Both the position numbers and the translations under genes were made by a program. 64,000 nt of DNA, taken from positions 1,487,501 to 1,551,500 of the forward strand of contig NZ_AP022672.1 of NCBI RefSeq assembly GCF_013374095.1, read 5' to 3'. Below the pieces are notes generated by a model. It had not been told where the DNA came from, ran no database searches, and was given only the letters and a program-made list of their open reading frames with translations. Shown one piece after another: positions 63,498-64,000 of the stretch (position 1 is its first letter; each line of letters opens with the position of its first letter). Origin of the DNA: Sphingomonas sp. HMP6. Lineage in GTDB: Bacteria; Pseudomonadota; Alphaproteobacteria; Sphingomonadales; Sphingomonadaceae.

Positions 63498-63640
63498 CGC
63501 TATATCCTTTTGAATGCCGCCGGCCCCGCGCGCGGTGGACATGCGAGCGTCTCGCGTCCGCGTAAATTTTGTATGAAGCTTGCGACAGACCGCGCGGACC
63601 GCCATAGGCAGCCGCAATCGCCAGCAGCCAGGATACGCCC

Positions 63641-63871
63641 ATGAAGCTCCGCATTTTCGTCACGCTGAAACCCGGCGTGCTCGATCCGCAGGGCCGCGCA
63701 ATCCACAAGGCGCTGGGCGGCCTGGGCTTTGTTGGCGTGAACGACGTTCGTGCGGGCAAGCTGATCGAACTCGATGTGGCCGATGAGACGGGCGACGAGC
63801 AGATCGACGAGATGTGCCGCAAGCTGCTCGCCAATACCGTGATCGAGAATTACCGGGTGGAAAGAGCGTGA
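63641..63871 (+). CDS. purS: phosphoribosylformylglycinamidine synthase subunit PurS
   Basis: This 76-residue protein is the small bridging subunit of FGAM synthase. [20 protein letters not shown] and [20 protein letters not shown] are the PurS hallmark. Its stop overlaps the purQ GTG by 4 bp. Confidence 0.95.
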   Translation: MKLRIFVTLKPGVLDPQGRAIHKALGGLGFVGVNDVRAGKLIELDVADETGDEQIDEMCRKLLANTVIENYRVERA

Positions 63872-64000
63872 AGACCGCGGTCATCGTTTTTCCCGGCTCG
63901 AATTGCGACCGCGACATTGCGGTGGCGCTTCGCGACGTGAGCGGCACCGCGCCGACGATGGTGTGGCACGCCGATACTGAACTGCCCGACGGCGTCGGCC
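63868..64000 (+). CDS. purQ: phosphoribosylformylglycinamidine synthase glutaminase subunit PurQ (partial)
   Basis: The start [20 protein letters not shown] is the PurQ N-terminus with the FPGSNCDRD signature. It starts at GTG within the purS stop and runs off the window end after about 44 codons. Confidence 0.94.
   Translation, partial: MKTAVIVFPGSNCDRDIAVALRDVSGTAPTMVWHADTELPDGVG

Overview
The window looks like chromosomal DNA from a sphingomonad (Sphingomonadaceae, Alphaproteobacteria). The evidence is high GC, UPF0262 and UrcA family proteins, glnB-glnA in tandem, a TamA/TamB pair, a tonB-exbB-exbD-exbD operon, and the palindromic CCTGAGCCTGTCGAAGG-type intergenic repeats common in this family. 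Genus and species cannot be fixed from the sequence alone. Most of the window is housekeeping; the accessory interest lies at 10.1-10.6, 13.7-19.2, 23.4-26.3, 30.8-31.5 and 38-41 kb.

Layout. 0-5.6 kb: membrane protein quality control (hflK-hflC, a DegP-type protease) and a HerA-like ATPase. 5.7-13.6 kb, minus strand: a leucine/isovalerate catabolic cluster (isovaleryl-CoA dehydrogenase, small membrane protein, MCC beta, NTF2-like protein, acyltransferase, MCC alpha, CaiB-type CoA transferase). It is split by an oppositely oriented DUF559 endonuclease gene framed by inverted repeats. 13.7-15.1 kb: tRNA-Gly(CCC) and an IS3-family element with a 3-bp target duplication. 15.3-19.2 kb: a TbpB-like lipoprotein and its probable Slam exporter, each interrupted by a single in-frame TAG. 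19.2-23.6 kb: CinA-like protein, methionine aminopeptidase, PII and glutamine synthetase. 23.7-26.3 kb: an mrr restriction gene split by an IS1380-family element; removing the element and one copy of a 5-bp duplication restores the frame exactly. 26.4-31.5 kb: DMT transporter, quinone reductase, aldehyde dehydrogenase, ATP-grasp protein and a VapBC module. 31.5-37.7 kb: tamB and tamA. 38-45 kb: orphan PAS histidine kinase, S24-type repressor with a palindromic candidate operator, GH25 lysozyme, cytidine deaminase, serine hydrolase, dCTP deaminase. 45-48 kb: TonB energising operon. 49-57.7 kb: folB, GST, GNAT, DUF1285, NUDIX, CCA transferase, GGDEF-EAL protein, parC. 57.7-64 kb: LysR regulator, UrcA protein, alpha/beta hydrolase with kynureninase, DUF4349 lipoprotein and purC-purS-purQ (purQ runs off the end).

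The strongest candidates for something not well described are the DUF559 endonuclease gene whose 3' end is encoded by its own flanking repeat (10085-10588), and the paired amber codons in a surface-lipoprotein/Slam locus (15315-19214). All functional calls come from reading motifs and context; no database search was run.
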